A DNA stretch of 64,000 nt from contig NZ_JARUKY010000024.1 in the NCBI RefSeq assembly GCF_029688925.1, forward strand, positions 1 to 64,000, in the 5' to 3' direction. Below, piece by piece: positions 17,028 to 25,400 of the stretch (positions are counted from its first letter, which is position 1; every line of letters starts with the position of its first letter). The position numbers and the translations under genes were made by a program. The stretch is from Evansella sp. AB-P1 (GTDB lineage Bacteria > Bacillota > Bacilli > Bacillales > Salisediminibacteriaceae). Below the pieces are notes generated by a model. That model made no database searches, was not told the origin of the DNA, and saw only the letters and a program-made list of their open reading frames with translations.

Positions 17028-17609
17028 ATGGACAAAAACATAGTATATAAGAGCCTATATTTACACTATGTAAAAGGCTTAGTATTGACTGAGGTATCAG
17101 ATGAGACAGGACTTAGTAAAAGGATAGTAAGAGACATTCTAGCAGGAGAGAGAGAGCCTGAGGTAGCTACAGACTTTTTTAAGGATAGAAAGGCAGGAGG
17201 AGACTTTACTAGAGAGTATCCTGAACCTGTTTATTACAAGTTAAATAAGCTAGATTATGCTCAGGCTAGAGACAGGTACATGATTAAAATTGAGCAGGGT
17301 AAAAACATTAAGGAGATAAGGAGCTATCTTATAGAGGACTGCATAGAGCCTAAACAGGCTGATAAGTTATACAGTATTTTAGAGGCTTACTATAAGGATA
17401 AAAGGCTAAAGATACTAGATGCTAAGTTAGAGGCTATTGTAAAAATACTGGCTAAGCCTCCTAAGTGGAGAATGACAGCAGAGGGATTAATTACTGTTTA
17501 TCCTATTCCATTACTGGACAGAGACAATAGAGTAAAAGAGGTTGTCTATAAGACTAGCAGGAGCTATTACATGCCTGATGAGCTATGGAGCAGATATACA
17601 GAAAGATAA
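17028..17609 (+). CDS. HTH protein, paralogue-like to the gene at 11417
   Basis: 193 residues from ATG 17028 after GAGGAGGATAAAAGG. The N-terminal HTH reads YLHYVKGLVLTEVSDETGLSKRIVRDILAG (about residues 9-38); it shares LYLH-VKGL and the following spacing with the 114-residue protein at 11417-11761. The remainder is charged and helical, with DYAQARDRYMIKIEQGKNIKEI and a C-terminal beta-like stretch. Probably a sequence-specific DNA-binding protein. Part of the right-hand operon of the element. Confidence 0.6.
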   Translation: MDKNIVYKSLYLHYVKGLVLTEVSDETGLSKRIVRDILAGEREPEVATDFFKDRKAGGDFTREYPEPVYYKLNKLDYAQARDRYMIKIEQGKNIKEIRSYLIEDCIEPKQADKLYSILEAYYKDKRLKILDAKLEAIVKILAKPPKWRMTAEGLITVYPIPLLDRDNRVKEVVYKTSRSYYMPDELWSRYTER

Positions 17610-17671
17610 ATAAAAGGAGGAGATGCTGTAGAGGTATCTGCTCCTAAACAATACAAAGGAGGCTTAACAGA

Positions 17672-17821
17672 ATGGATAAAAAACAGCCTGATTTAAAGAG
17701 TGAATTTAAAAGTAACTCATATAAGAAAGAGAGTAAAAGTAGCATCAGTAAAAGAGCTGAGGATAAGGCTACTGCTTTACAGAGAATAAGTAAGGCTCTT
17801 AAAAAGAGCAATATGAGATAA
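17672..17821 (+). CDS. Small basic protein of 49 residues
   Basis: ATG 17672 with AAAGGAGG ten bases upstream; product MDKKQPDLKSEF... ending KKSNMR. Very rich in Lys, Ser and Arg, without hydrophobic segments, so likely nucleic-acid-binding or disordered. Last gene of the right-hand operon, followed by a terminator at 17845. Too short for family assignment. Confidence 0.5.
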   Translation: MDKKQPDLKSEFKSNSYKKESKSSISKRAEDKATALQRISKALKKSNMR

Positions 17822-17844
17822 GGTTACTAAGTGGGAATATACAG

Positions 17845-17885
17845 AGGAGCTTAATGCTCTGCCTGATGCTCCTGCTCCTTTTTTT
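17845..17885 (+). terminator. Terminator of the right-hand operon
   Basis: AGGAGC at 17845-17850 pairs with GCTCCT at 17874-17879, directly followed by six more T. An alternative shorter stem uses GCTCC at 17868-17872. Confidence 0.6.
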
Positions 17886-17932
17886 ACATAAGGATTATGA
17901 AAGAAAAATCTTAGATTAATACAATAAATAAA

Positions 17933-17962
17933 GGAGATGGCTTAGGCTGTCTCCTACTTTTT
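17933..17962. terminator. Bidirectional terminator at the end of the minus-strand gene
   Basis: GGAGATGGC and GCTGTCTCC form a nine-base-pair stem with two G-U pairs and a TTAG loop, followed by TACTTTTTG. It overlaps the stop of the gene at 17954-18439. Confidence 0.65.
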
Positions 17963-18439
17963 GTATGCCTCAATATACTGTTCTAATTGTTTGCTTAGAT
18001 ACAGTCCTGAATCTATCAAATTTTCTGTTTTTTCTCTGTCAGTAATTTGATTAGTTATTAGAAAACTTAGGTTAATGTAAAAAGCCTGTAACTTAGAAAG
18101 GCAGTTTAAGTCCTCAATAAATAACACAGTATCACTATGTTGATTCCACTTCTCCATTGAGTAATTATTATGTAGATTACTTGCCTTATAATTTATAAAC
18201 TCAATGTTTTGACTTTCCATTAGGTTCTTTGTTCCTCTAAACTGAATAAGGTTATGTTCTATTTCTTTAAGAACAGCATTAAGGGCTATGATTTCATTTT
18301 TTCTCTCCTGAGCCTGCTGTCTTTTATCTTGTTCCTCAAACTGCTTATTCAGGCTGTATCTTGTTACTATCCATGTAATTAAGCCTCCTATAACTGTTCC
18401 CCCTAGACCTGATAATAAAGTATAATAATCTATCTCCAT
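17954..18439 (-). CDS. Unknown protein with one N-terminal membrane helix
   Basis: 161 residues: N-terminal membrane segment LLSGLGGTVIGGLITWIVT (residues 8-26), then a coiled coil (QFEEQDKRQQAQERKNEIIALNAVLKEIEHNL) and a helical C-terminal part. Topology of this kind is common among small phage or element proteins of unknown role. It is the last element gene before the right junction, transcribed inward from it. CCTTTTCCTTTTATAAGG and GGAGAATAAC upstream supply a plausible start context (AGGAGAATAACAATATG). No function assigned. Confidence 0.6.
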   Translation of the reverse strand: MEIDYYTLLSGLGGTVIGGLITWIVTRYSLNKQFEEQDKRQQAQERKNEIIALNAVLKEIEHNLIQFRGTKNLMESQNIEFINYKASNLHNNYSMEKWNQHSDTVLFIEDLNCLSKLQAFYINLSFLITNQITDREKTENLIDSGLYLSKQLEQYIEAYKK

Positions 18440-18509
18440 ATTGTTATTCTCCTTTTCCTTTTATAAGGTAAAATACTTATGTATCAGTATTTTTACTTGA
18501 CTGTAACTA

Positions 18510-18671
18510 TCAATCTATTGTAACAATTGCAGTAATGACAGCGAATATTGCAGGGAGATCATAAGCTAAGCAAATTCCAGCAGTAATAAACACTGCAATA
18601 CCAGTTTTAAGAACCCGTTCACCTATAAAACGCTTTGGATTTAAATTAGTTAAAATAGAAGCAAGTATCAT
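18510..18671 (-). pseudogene. 5' part of the ArAE/FUSC exporter gene
   Basis: Fifty-three codons from ATG 18671 (GGTGA seven bases upstream) reading [20 protein letters not shown]... to [10 protein letters not shown], then a stop created by element sequence. The first about 20 residues are the usual amphipathic start and the rest is the first two membrane helices of ArAE-family proteins. The reading continues without loss of frame into the fragment at 4152-5054 once the element is removed in silico. The gene keeps its promoter side here, divergent from addB. Confidence 0.88.
18513..18524. other. Right junction (attR) of the integrated element
   Basis: On the exporter coding strand this reads GTTACAATAGAT, aligned in frame with GTAACCCTTGAA at the left junction. 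The first CpG to the right of it is at 18542; the last to the left of the element is near 4998-5014, all in host DNA. Confidence 0.75.
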
Positions 18672-18768
18672 TTCTAATCACCATAGTTTTTAGAGTAGCA
18701 ACAATTAAGACTATTTCCATTATATAATGGATAATTACTTATACATAGTGTAGAATTTATGAATGTAA

Positions 18769-18780
18769 GAACATACGTTC
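18769..18780. promoter_or_regulatory. LexA/DinR-type SOS box upstream of addB
   Basis: GAACATACGTTC matches the Bacillus LexA operator core GAAC-N4-GTTC exactly. It lies about 130 bases before the addB start, in the divergent region between the exporter gene and addB, just downstream of promoter-like TATACA/TAGAAT sequences (18740-18757). It suggests DNA-damage control of the recombination operon. Confidence 0.6.
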
Positions 18781-18911
18781 TTTGGTTTTCTTTTCAAGTT
18801 AGTTTTTAAGGTTCATAACATACCTTTTATAGCTTTATTTGATAAAATAGAATGATAAATGAAGAAGTAAGAATGGACACAATGCATAGTTTTTAAGAAG
18901 AGGTGAGAGAA

Positions 18912-21900
18912 TTGTCCGTTTCATTTTTATTAGGACGTTCAGGTACAGGAAAAACAACAAAAATTATAAAAAAAATGATTGAAGATACATCGTCTGATCC
19001 TCAAGGTAGCACAATTATTTATCTTGTTCCAGATCAAATGACGTTTCAGTCTGAAATGCAATTAGTAAGATCGGAGCTACAGGGGATGACAAGAATACAA
19101 GTATTGAGTTTTTCAAGGCTTGCATTAAGAATTCTTCAAGAAACAGGTGGCATTGCTAAGTATCATATTCAAAGTACAGGAATCCAAATGCTCTTAAGAA
19201 AAATTGTTGAGAGGGAAAAGGATAACTTTTCAATATTTAAAAAAGCCACAGATACAAATGGTTTTATTGAACAATTGGAGCAAATGATAACGGAATTAAA
19301 ACGATATGATAGTATAGAAGCCTTAAACGAAGAATTTGAGAAATTAAATGTAAAAGACAATAGACGACCTCAAGAGGAAATTCTTAAGGATAAGCTCCAT
19401 GATATACGTATCATTGTTACCCAGTTTGAACAAGAATTATCAAACCACTATGTAAGTTCTGAAGACTACTTAAGGTTATTAGCAGAACAAATTCCCCTAT
19501 CAAATTATTTACGTAAGGCTCATATATACATGGATGGCTTTCATGCTTTTACACCTTCAGAACTTAATGTTATCCAGCAGCTAATGGTTCATAGTAAGGA
19601 AATTACTTTTTCATTAACGATCGATCGTAGCTATGACGAAAATGAAAGATTAAATGAATTGGACTTATTCTTTGAAACTGCTAGAACCTACCAGGAGATT
19701 AGTCACATAGCTCATGCAGCAGAGGTAGAACTGAAGGATCCTATTTTACTAAAGAAAAACTACCGTTTTAAAGCAGAAGCATTAGTACATTTAGAAAAGT
19801 TTTTTGATGTAAGACCTACTGTAGCAAGTAATAATAATGACGGTATTGAAGTAATAGCTGCAGTACACCGACGTAGTGAAGTTGAAGGGGTTGCTAGAGA
19901 AATACTTCATCTAGTGCGAGATAAATCGTATCGTTATCAAGATATCGTTCTCTATTTAAGGAATCTAAATGAATATGTTGAATTATTGGATACAGTGTTT
20001 GAAGATTATGATATTCCAATTTTTATGGATCAAAAAAGAACAATGTTAAATCATCCTGTCATAGAATTAATTCGATCATCAATGGAAATTATTCAAGGGA
20101 ATTGGAGATATGAAGCAGTATTTCGTTGTTTTAAAACAGATTTACTCTTTTCTAAGGATCAGAATGTTCCTGAAATGAGGGAAAGAGTAGATCAGTTAGA
20201 AAATTATGTTCTTTCTTATGGTATACAAGGTTCAAGATGGTACGAAGGAGAACCTTGGAAATACAGAAGGATAAGAACCTCAGCAAATGAAAAGAAAAGT
20301 GGTTCTTATAAAGAACAACAATTTGAAACAGAAATTAATGAATTAAGAAGTGCTTTAGTTTTTCCTATCCGATTATTAGAAAAAGGAATGAAGAAAGGGA
20401 AATCTGTTCAACAATATTGCGAAGTACTTTATGAATTTTTGGAACGATGTGATATTCCAAAGAAGCTAGAAAATTTACGTGATGATGCATTAAATGCTGA
20501 AGAGCTTCAACGATCAAAGGAGCATGATCAAGTATGGGATGCAGTAATTGATTTGCTGGATCAACTGGTAGAAGTATCTGGGGAGGAAAAAATCTCCTTT
20601 GATATGTTTAGAAAAGTATTAGATACAGGTTTGGAAAGCTTAAAATTTTCCATTATTCCCCCTGCTATTGACCAAGTGATTGTGGCTGATATGGAGCATT
20701 CCCGCCTAACTAATATTAAGTGTGCATTCATTTTAGGTGTGAATGAGGGGGTAATACCAGCAACACCAAATGAAGGTGGTATGATTTCTGAAGAAGAAAG
20801 AGAGAGTCTGAACAAACAAGGAGTAGCTTTAGCACCTAGTAGCACAATTCAGTTATTAAATGAGATGTTCTTACTTTATTTAAGTCTATCAACCCCTTCG
20901 AATCGGTTATATTTGACTTATCCTCTTGCAGATGCTGAGGGGAGGACCCTCCAGCCTTCTATATCAATAAATAGATTAAAGGACTTGTTTCCGACTATAG
21001 AAGAGAAGCTTTGGTTTTCGGATCCAACTGAGATGACAGAGGATGAGCAGCTATCATTTATAAACGGGCCAAAAAAGACTTTATCCTATTTAACAACGGA
21101 ACTTCAATCTTGGAAAAAGGGATATCCTATACCACATTATTGGTGGGATGTGTATAATTGGTTCGTTAGTCAATATTCATGGGAAAAGCAAGTGAAAATG
21201 GTGCTCCACAGCCTGTTTTATAAAAATAAAGGTAGTGCATTACCAGAAAATATTAGTTCACAATTATATGGAACAGAAATACAAACGAGTATTTCCAGAA
21301 TGGAGCAATTTGAATCGTGTCCATTTGCACAGTTTGCAAACTATGGGCTATCCCTGAAAGAACGTGAGACATACAAGTTAGAGGCTCCTGATATTGGTAC
21401 TTTATTTCATGCTGCTTTAAAAGAAATGGCAGAATACTTAATGAAAAGTGGTCGCGATTTTTCTCAACTTACCAAGGATGAATGCCATCGTTTAGCAAAA
21501 GAAATTGTTAATGAATTAGCGCCTAACATTCAACGACAAATTTTATTAAGCTCCAATCGCTATCATTATATTAAGAAAAAGCTTGAGGAAGTAGTGGCTC
21601 GAGCTTCATCAGTACTGGCTGAACAGTCAAAAGCCTCTGGATTTTCTCCAGTTGGTTTAGAAGTAGGCTTCGGTCCAAATGAAGAGCTTCCTCCTCTTCG
21701 CTTTCAGTTAGATAATGGCCATACAATGGAGCTTGTTGGTCGAATTGATCGTGTCGATCGAGCAGATAATGGAGAAGGTCTTTTATTACGAGTGATAGAT
21801 TATAAGTCTAGTAAAAAAGATGTTCATTTATCTGATGTTTATTACGGTTTATCTCTACAAATGCTTATCTATTTAGATGTAGTTGTTTCCTTCTCAGAAA

Positions 21901-22424
21901 GATGGATAGGAACAAAGGCATCACCAGCGGGAGTTCTTTATTTTCATGTTCATAATCCTTTAATACAAGCGACGGAAATGATGACACTAGATGAAATTGA
22001 ACAAGAGCTATTCAAGCAGTTTAAAATGAAAGGACTAATAAGTGCAGATCCTGATGTTGCTCGGCTAATGGATAGTTCGATTGACCAAGGAAGATCTACC
22101 ATCATTCCAGCAGCATTGAAAAAAAGTGGAGAGTTTTATTCTGATTCTTCCGTTATTTCTAGTGATGACTATTCCAGTATTCAATCATTTTTACGGAAAA
22201 AGGTAAAGGCTATTGGAACGTCCATTACTGACGGAAACCTTGATATTCAACCTGTAAAAACGAAACAACATGTAGCTTGTACGTTTTGTTCCTTCTCATC
22301 TGTTTGTCAATTTGATAGTTCAATAGAAACGAATGAATATAGGAAGCTTACAAAGTTAAAAAAGGATGAAGCTATAGAGAAAATTAGAAAAGAAGGAGGG
22401 GCTATAGATGAAGGTGAATCCTAA
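18912..22424 (+). CDS. addB: AddB, helicase-exonuclease subunit
   Basis: Large subunit of the AddAB double-strand-break repair nuclease, the Firmicute counterpart of RecBCD. Near the start is the Walker A-like GRSGTGKT; near the C-terminus is the RecB-type nuclease motif (LLLRVIDYKSSKKD) and the four cysteines of the iron-sulfur cluster (one in FESCPFAQF, three in CTFCSFSSVC). Length is about 1170 residues, usual for AddB. TTG 18912 is preferred because AGAGGTGA sits just upstream; an in-frame GTG at 18903 lies inside that signal. It overlaps addA by 17 bases. A LexA-type box lies upstream. Confidence 0.96.
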   Translation: MSVSFLLGRSGTGKTTKIIKKMIEDTSSDPQGSTIIYLVPDQMTFQSEMQLVRSELQGMTRIQVLSFSRLALRILQETGGIAKYHIQSTGIQMLLRKIVEREKDNFSIFKKATDTNGFIEQLEQMITELKRYDSIEALNEEFEKLNVKDNRRPQEEILKDKLHDIRIIVTQFEQELSNHYVSSEDYLRLLAEQIPLSNYLRKAHIYMDGFHAFTPSELNVIQQLMVHSKEITFSLTIDRSYDENERLNELDLFFETARTYQEISHIAHAAEVELKDPILLKKNYRFKAEALVHLEKFFDVRPTVASNNNDGIEVIAAVHRRSEVEGVAREILHLVRDKSYRYQDIVLYLRNLNEYVELLDTVFEDYDIPIFMDQKRTMLNHPVIELIRSSMEIIQGNWRYEAVFRCFKTDLLFSKDQNVPEMRERVDQLENYVLSYGIQGSRWYEGEPWKYRRIRTSANEKKSGSYKEQQFETEINELRSALVFPIRLLEKGMKKGKSVQQYCEVLYEFLERCDIPKKLENLRDDALNAEELQRSKEHDQVWDAVIDLLDQLVEVSGEEKISFDMFRKVLDTGLESLKFSIIPPAIDQVIVADMEHSRLTNIKCAFILGVNEGVIPATPNEGGMISEEERESLNKQGVALAPSSTIQLLNEMFLLYLSLSTPSNRLYLTYPLADAEGRTLQPSISINRLKDLFPTIEEKLWFSDPTEMTEDEQLSFINGPKKTLSYLTTELQSWKKGYPIPHYWWDVYNWFVSQYSWEKQVKMVLHSLFYKNKGSALPENISSQLYGTEIQTSISRMEQFESCPFAQFANYGLSLKERETYKLEAPDIGTLFHAALKEMAEYLMKSGRDFSQLTKDECHRLAKEIVNELAPNIQRQILLSSNRYHYIKKKLEEVVARASSVLAEQSKASGFSPVGLEVGFGPNEELPPLRFQLDNGHTMELVGRIDRVDRADNGEGLLLRVIDYKSSKKDVHLSDVYYGLSLQMLIYLDVVVSFSERWIGTKASPAGVLYFHVHNPLIQATEMMTLDEIEQELFKQFKMKGLISADPDVARLMDSSIDQGRSTIIPAALKKSGEFYSDSSVISSDDYSSIQSFLRKKVKAIGTSITDGNLDIQPVKTKQHVACTFCSFSSVCQFDSSIETNEYRKLTKLKKDEAIEKIRKEGGAIDEGES

Positions 22425-25400
22425 ACCAGAAGATGTCAGCTGGACAGATGATCAATGGAAGGCCATTGATGCATCTGGAAATAATATATTAGTAGCTGCC
22501 GCAGCAGGTAGTGGGAAAACAGCTGTATTAGTGGAACGCATTATCCGAAAAGTTGTTAATATAGATAATCCGGTGGATGTAGATCGTTTGCTTATTGCTA
22601 CATTTACGAATGCTGCTGCTGCAGAAATGAGGAATAGGATAGGTGAAGCATTAGAAAAGGAATTAAAGAAGAATCCTACCTCTCTTCATCTAAGGCGTCA
22701 GCTTTCTTTACTTAATCGAGCAAATATTTCAACGTTACATTCCTTTTGTATGAAGATTGTGCGGCAATATTATTACGAAATAGATGTGGACCCAAATTTT
22801 CGTATAGTAGATGACATAGAAGGAGAGTTAATTGTTGAAGAAATATTAGATGAATTATTTGAAGAAGAGTATGGGAAAGAGAACAACGAAGAGTTTTTTG
22901 ATGTAGTGGATCGGTTCAGTGGGGACCGAAGTGACGACGCCCTACGTCTATTAATACGGAAGTTATATACATTCTCAAGGTCCCATCCTGATCCTATGAA
23001 GTGGCTAGATGATATGGTGAAAACATACGAGCTTAATGAAGTACAACAGTTAGATGATTTACCGTGGACGGAGGAATTGCTTCAAGATGTAAAGCAGCAA
23101 CTCAGTGGGGCTTTATCGTGGGTGAAAAAAGGATTGGAACTAACGAAGGAACCAGCTGGTCCTGCAAAATATAATGAGAACTTAGAAGAAGATATCGTTT
23201 ATATAAAAAATCTATTACAAACAAATTCGTGGGAAGACCTATACTTCGCTTTTCAACAAGCAGGGTTTGGTCGATTGAAAACTTTATCAAAAAAAGAAAT
23301 AGTAGATGAAAAGCTAAAGGAACGGGCAAAGAATTTTAGAGATCAGGCAAAAAAACAAGTGGAAACATTGAAAAAGGATTTATTTCTTAAACACCCTCCT
23401 ACAATGCTTGAAGAATTAAAGAGAATGGCTCCTTCTATTAAAACAATCGTTTACTTAATTAAAGAATTTTCACAACGCTTTCAAGAAATAAAAGGAGAAA
23501 AAGGGGTCGTTGATTTTAATGACCTAGAGCACTTTGCTTTAGCAATTTTAGGACAGAAGGGGAGTAATGGACAATGGCTTCCTACGAGAGCAGCAATGGA
23601 GTTCCAAAACCATTTTGTAGAATTGCTAGTAGATGAATACCAGGATACAAATTTCGTCCAAGAAACGATCCTTTCTCTTTTATCCAATGGAAACAATCGC
23701 TTTATGGTAGGAGATGTGAAACAAAGTATTTATCGGTTCCGTTTAGCTGAACCATCTTTATTTTTAAACAAATATAAGCATTATCAAAAAGCTGGAGATG
23801 GGGACGGGTGGCGAATTGATTTAGCCAAAAACTTCCGAAGTCGAACAGAAGTATTAGACGCTACAAACTTTTTGTTTCGACAAGTGATGGACGAAGAAGT
23901 AGGAGAGATCACGTATGATTTGGATGCAGAATTACGCTTAGGGAACAAAGATTATCCAGAGCAAGATGGTTTAGAGACAGAAGTTGGGATCATCAATAAA
24001 GGTACACCTCTAACTGTTCAAGAGCCAGGTGACGAACAAGTAGTTTTAGATGAGGATTTAGAAACGTCTCAGATGGAAACTAGGTATATAATTAAGAAAA
24101 TAAAGTCATTGATACAAGCAAAATACCCTGTTTATGATAAAACGTTGAAAACAACAAGACCTATTTCGTATCGAGATATTGTTATATTAATGCGTTCTAT
24201 GCCTTGGGCAGGAACAATTATGGATGAATGCAAAAAAGAAGGAATTCCTATTTATGCAGACCTTTCTACAGGCTATTTTGAAGCTGTTGAAGTTAGAGTA
24301 ATGATGTCTTTATTAAAGGTGATTGATAATCCCTTTCAAGATATTCCACTTGCTTCTGTTTTACGATCACCGATATACCAATTTAATGAACAGCAATTAG
24401 CCCACGTAAGAATTATGGGGCGTGATTGCTCCTACTATGAAGCACTTAAAATAACAGCAAACGAATCTCCAGAGGAAGAAATGAAGGAAAAGGCAGCATT
24501 CTTTCTTAAAAAGTTAGAGGAATGGCGTTCGAAGGGACGTTCAGGTTCCTTAGCAGAGCTTATTTGGAATTTATATAGTGATACGGGTTATTTTGACTAT
24601 GTTGGTGGGATGCCAGGAGGTAAGCAAAGACAAGCTAATTTACGAGCATTGTATGATCGAGCAAGGGCATACGAGACTACTTCCTTTAGAGGATTATTCC
24701 GCTTTTTACGCTTTATTGAAAGGATGCAAGAGAGAGGTGATGATTTAGGTACAGCCCGTGCTCTAGGTGAGCAAGAGGATGTTGTAAGAATCATGACCAT
24801 TCATAAAAGCAAAGGGTTAGAATTTCCTGTTGTGTTTGTTGCTGGTGCAAATAAAAAGTTTAACATGCAGGATTTAAATGGTTCTTACTTACTTCACAAG
24901 GATCTTGGATTTGGAGCTAAGTATATTGATCCTACCTTACGAGTTGCATATCCTTCCATCCCACAATTAGCCATTAAAAAACGTATGAGACTAGAGGCAT
25001 TGGCAGAGGAAATGCGTGTTTTGTATGTTGCCTTAACGAGAGCTAAAGAAAAGCTATTTATTATTGGTACTGTCAATGATGCTGAAAAATCAATAGAAAA
25101 ATGGCAGGAATCTTTAAATGAAGCTCATTGGTTGTTACCGGCTGTAGAAAGACAAAAAAGTAATTCTTATTTAGATTGGATTGGTCCAGCTGTTTTGAGA
25201 CATGGTACAGTTCAGAAGAATCTATTAAAAATGGAATCTATTGTAGAAGGGACCATAAGTGCGGATCCTTCTAAATGGAATGTATCTATTATCGAACAAG
25301 AGGAACTCCAAATAGCTAGAGAGGAAGAGAAGCTCTCAGCAGAGGAAAAAGTAGAATCTCTTCTTACTAATTATGAACCTGTACCATTCCAATCTCATTT

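Larger units (their letters stand above)
5043..18524. mobile_element. 13.5 kb serine-integrase element, free of CpG
   Basis: Boundaries are set by the split ArAE gene. The element encodes a large serine integrase starting about 80 bp from the left end and reading inward, a small serine recombinase, a cargo block (7571-11328), a replication-initiator-like gene with direct repeats on both sides (13547-14908), and an HTH/coiled-coil operon (15136-17821). No relaxase, type IV secretion, capsid or terminase genes are evident, so it is an integrative plasmid or mobilisable/satellite element rather than an obvious ICE or prophage. No CpG dinucleotide was found from one junction to the other, and Arg is encoded only by AGA/AGG. 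Host DNA on both sides has normal CpG (for example at 4998 and 18542). Confidence 0.88.

Noticed and set aside
5043-18524. Prophage
   Set aside because: Serine integrase and unknown proteins could suggest one, but no terminase, portal, capsid, tail, holin or lysin was found, and 13.5 kb is too short for a complete phage of this kind.
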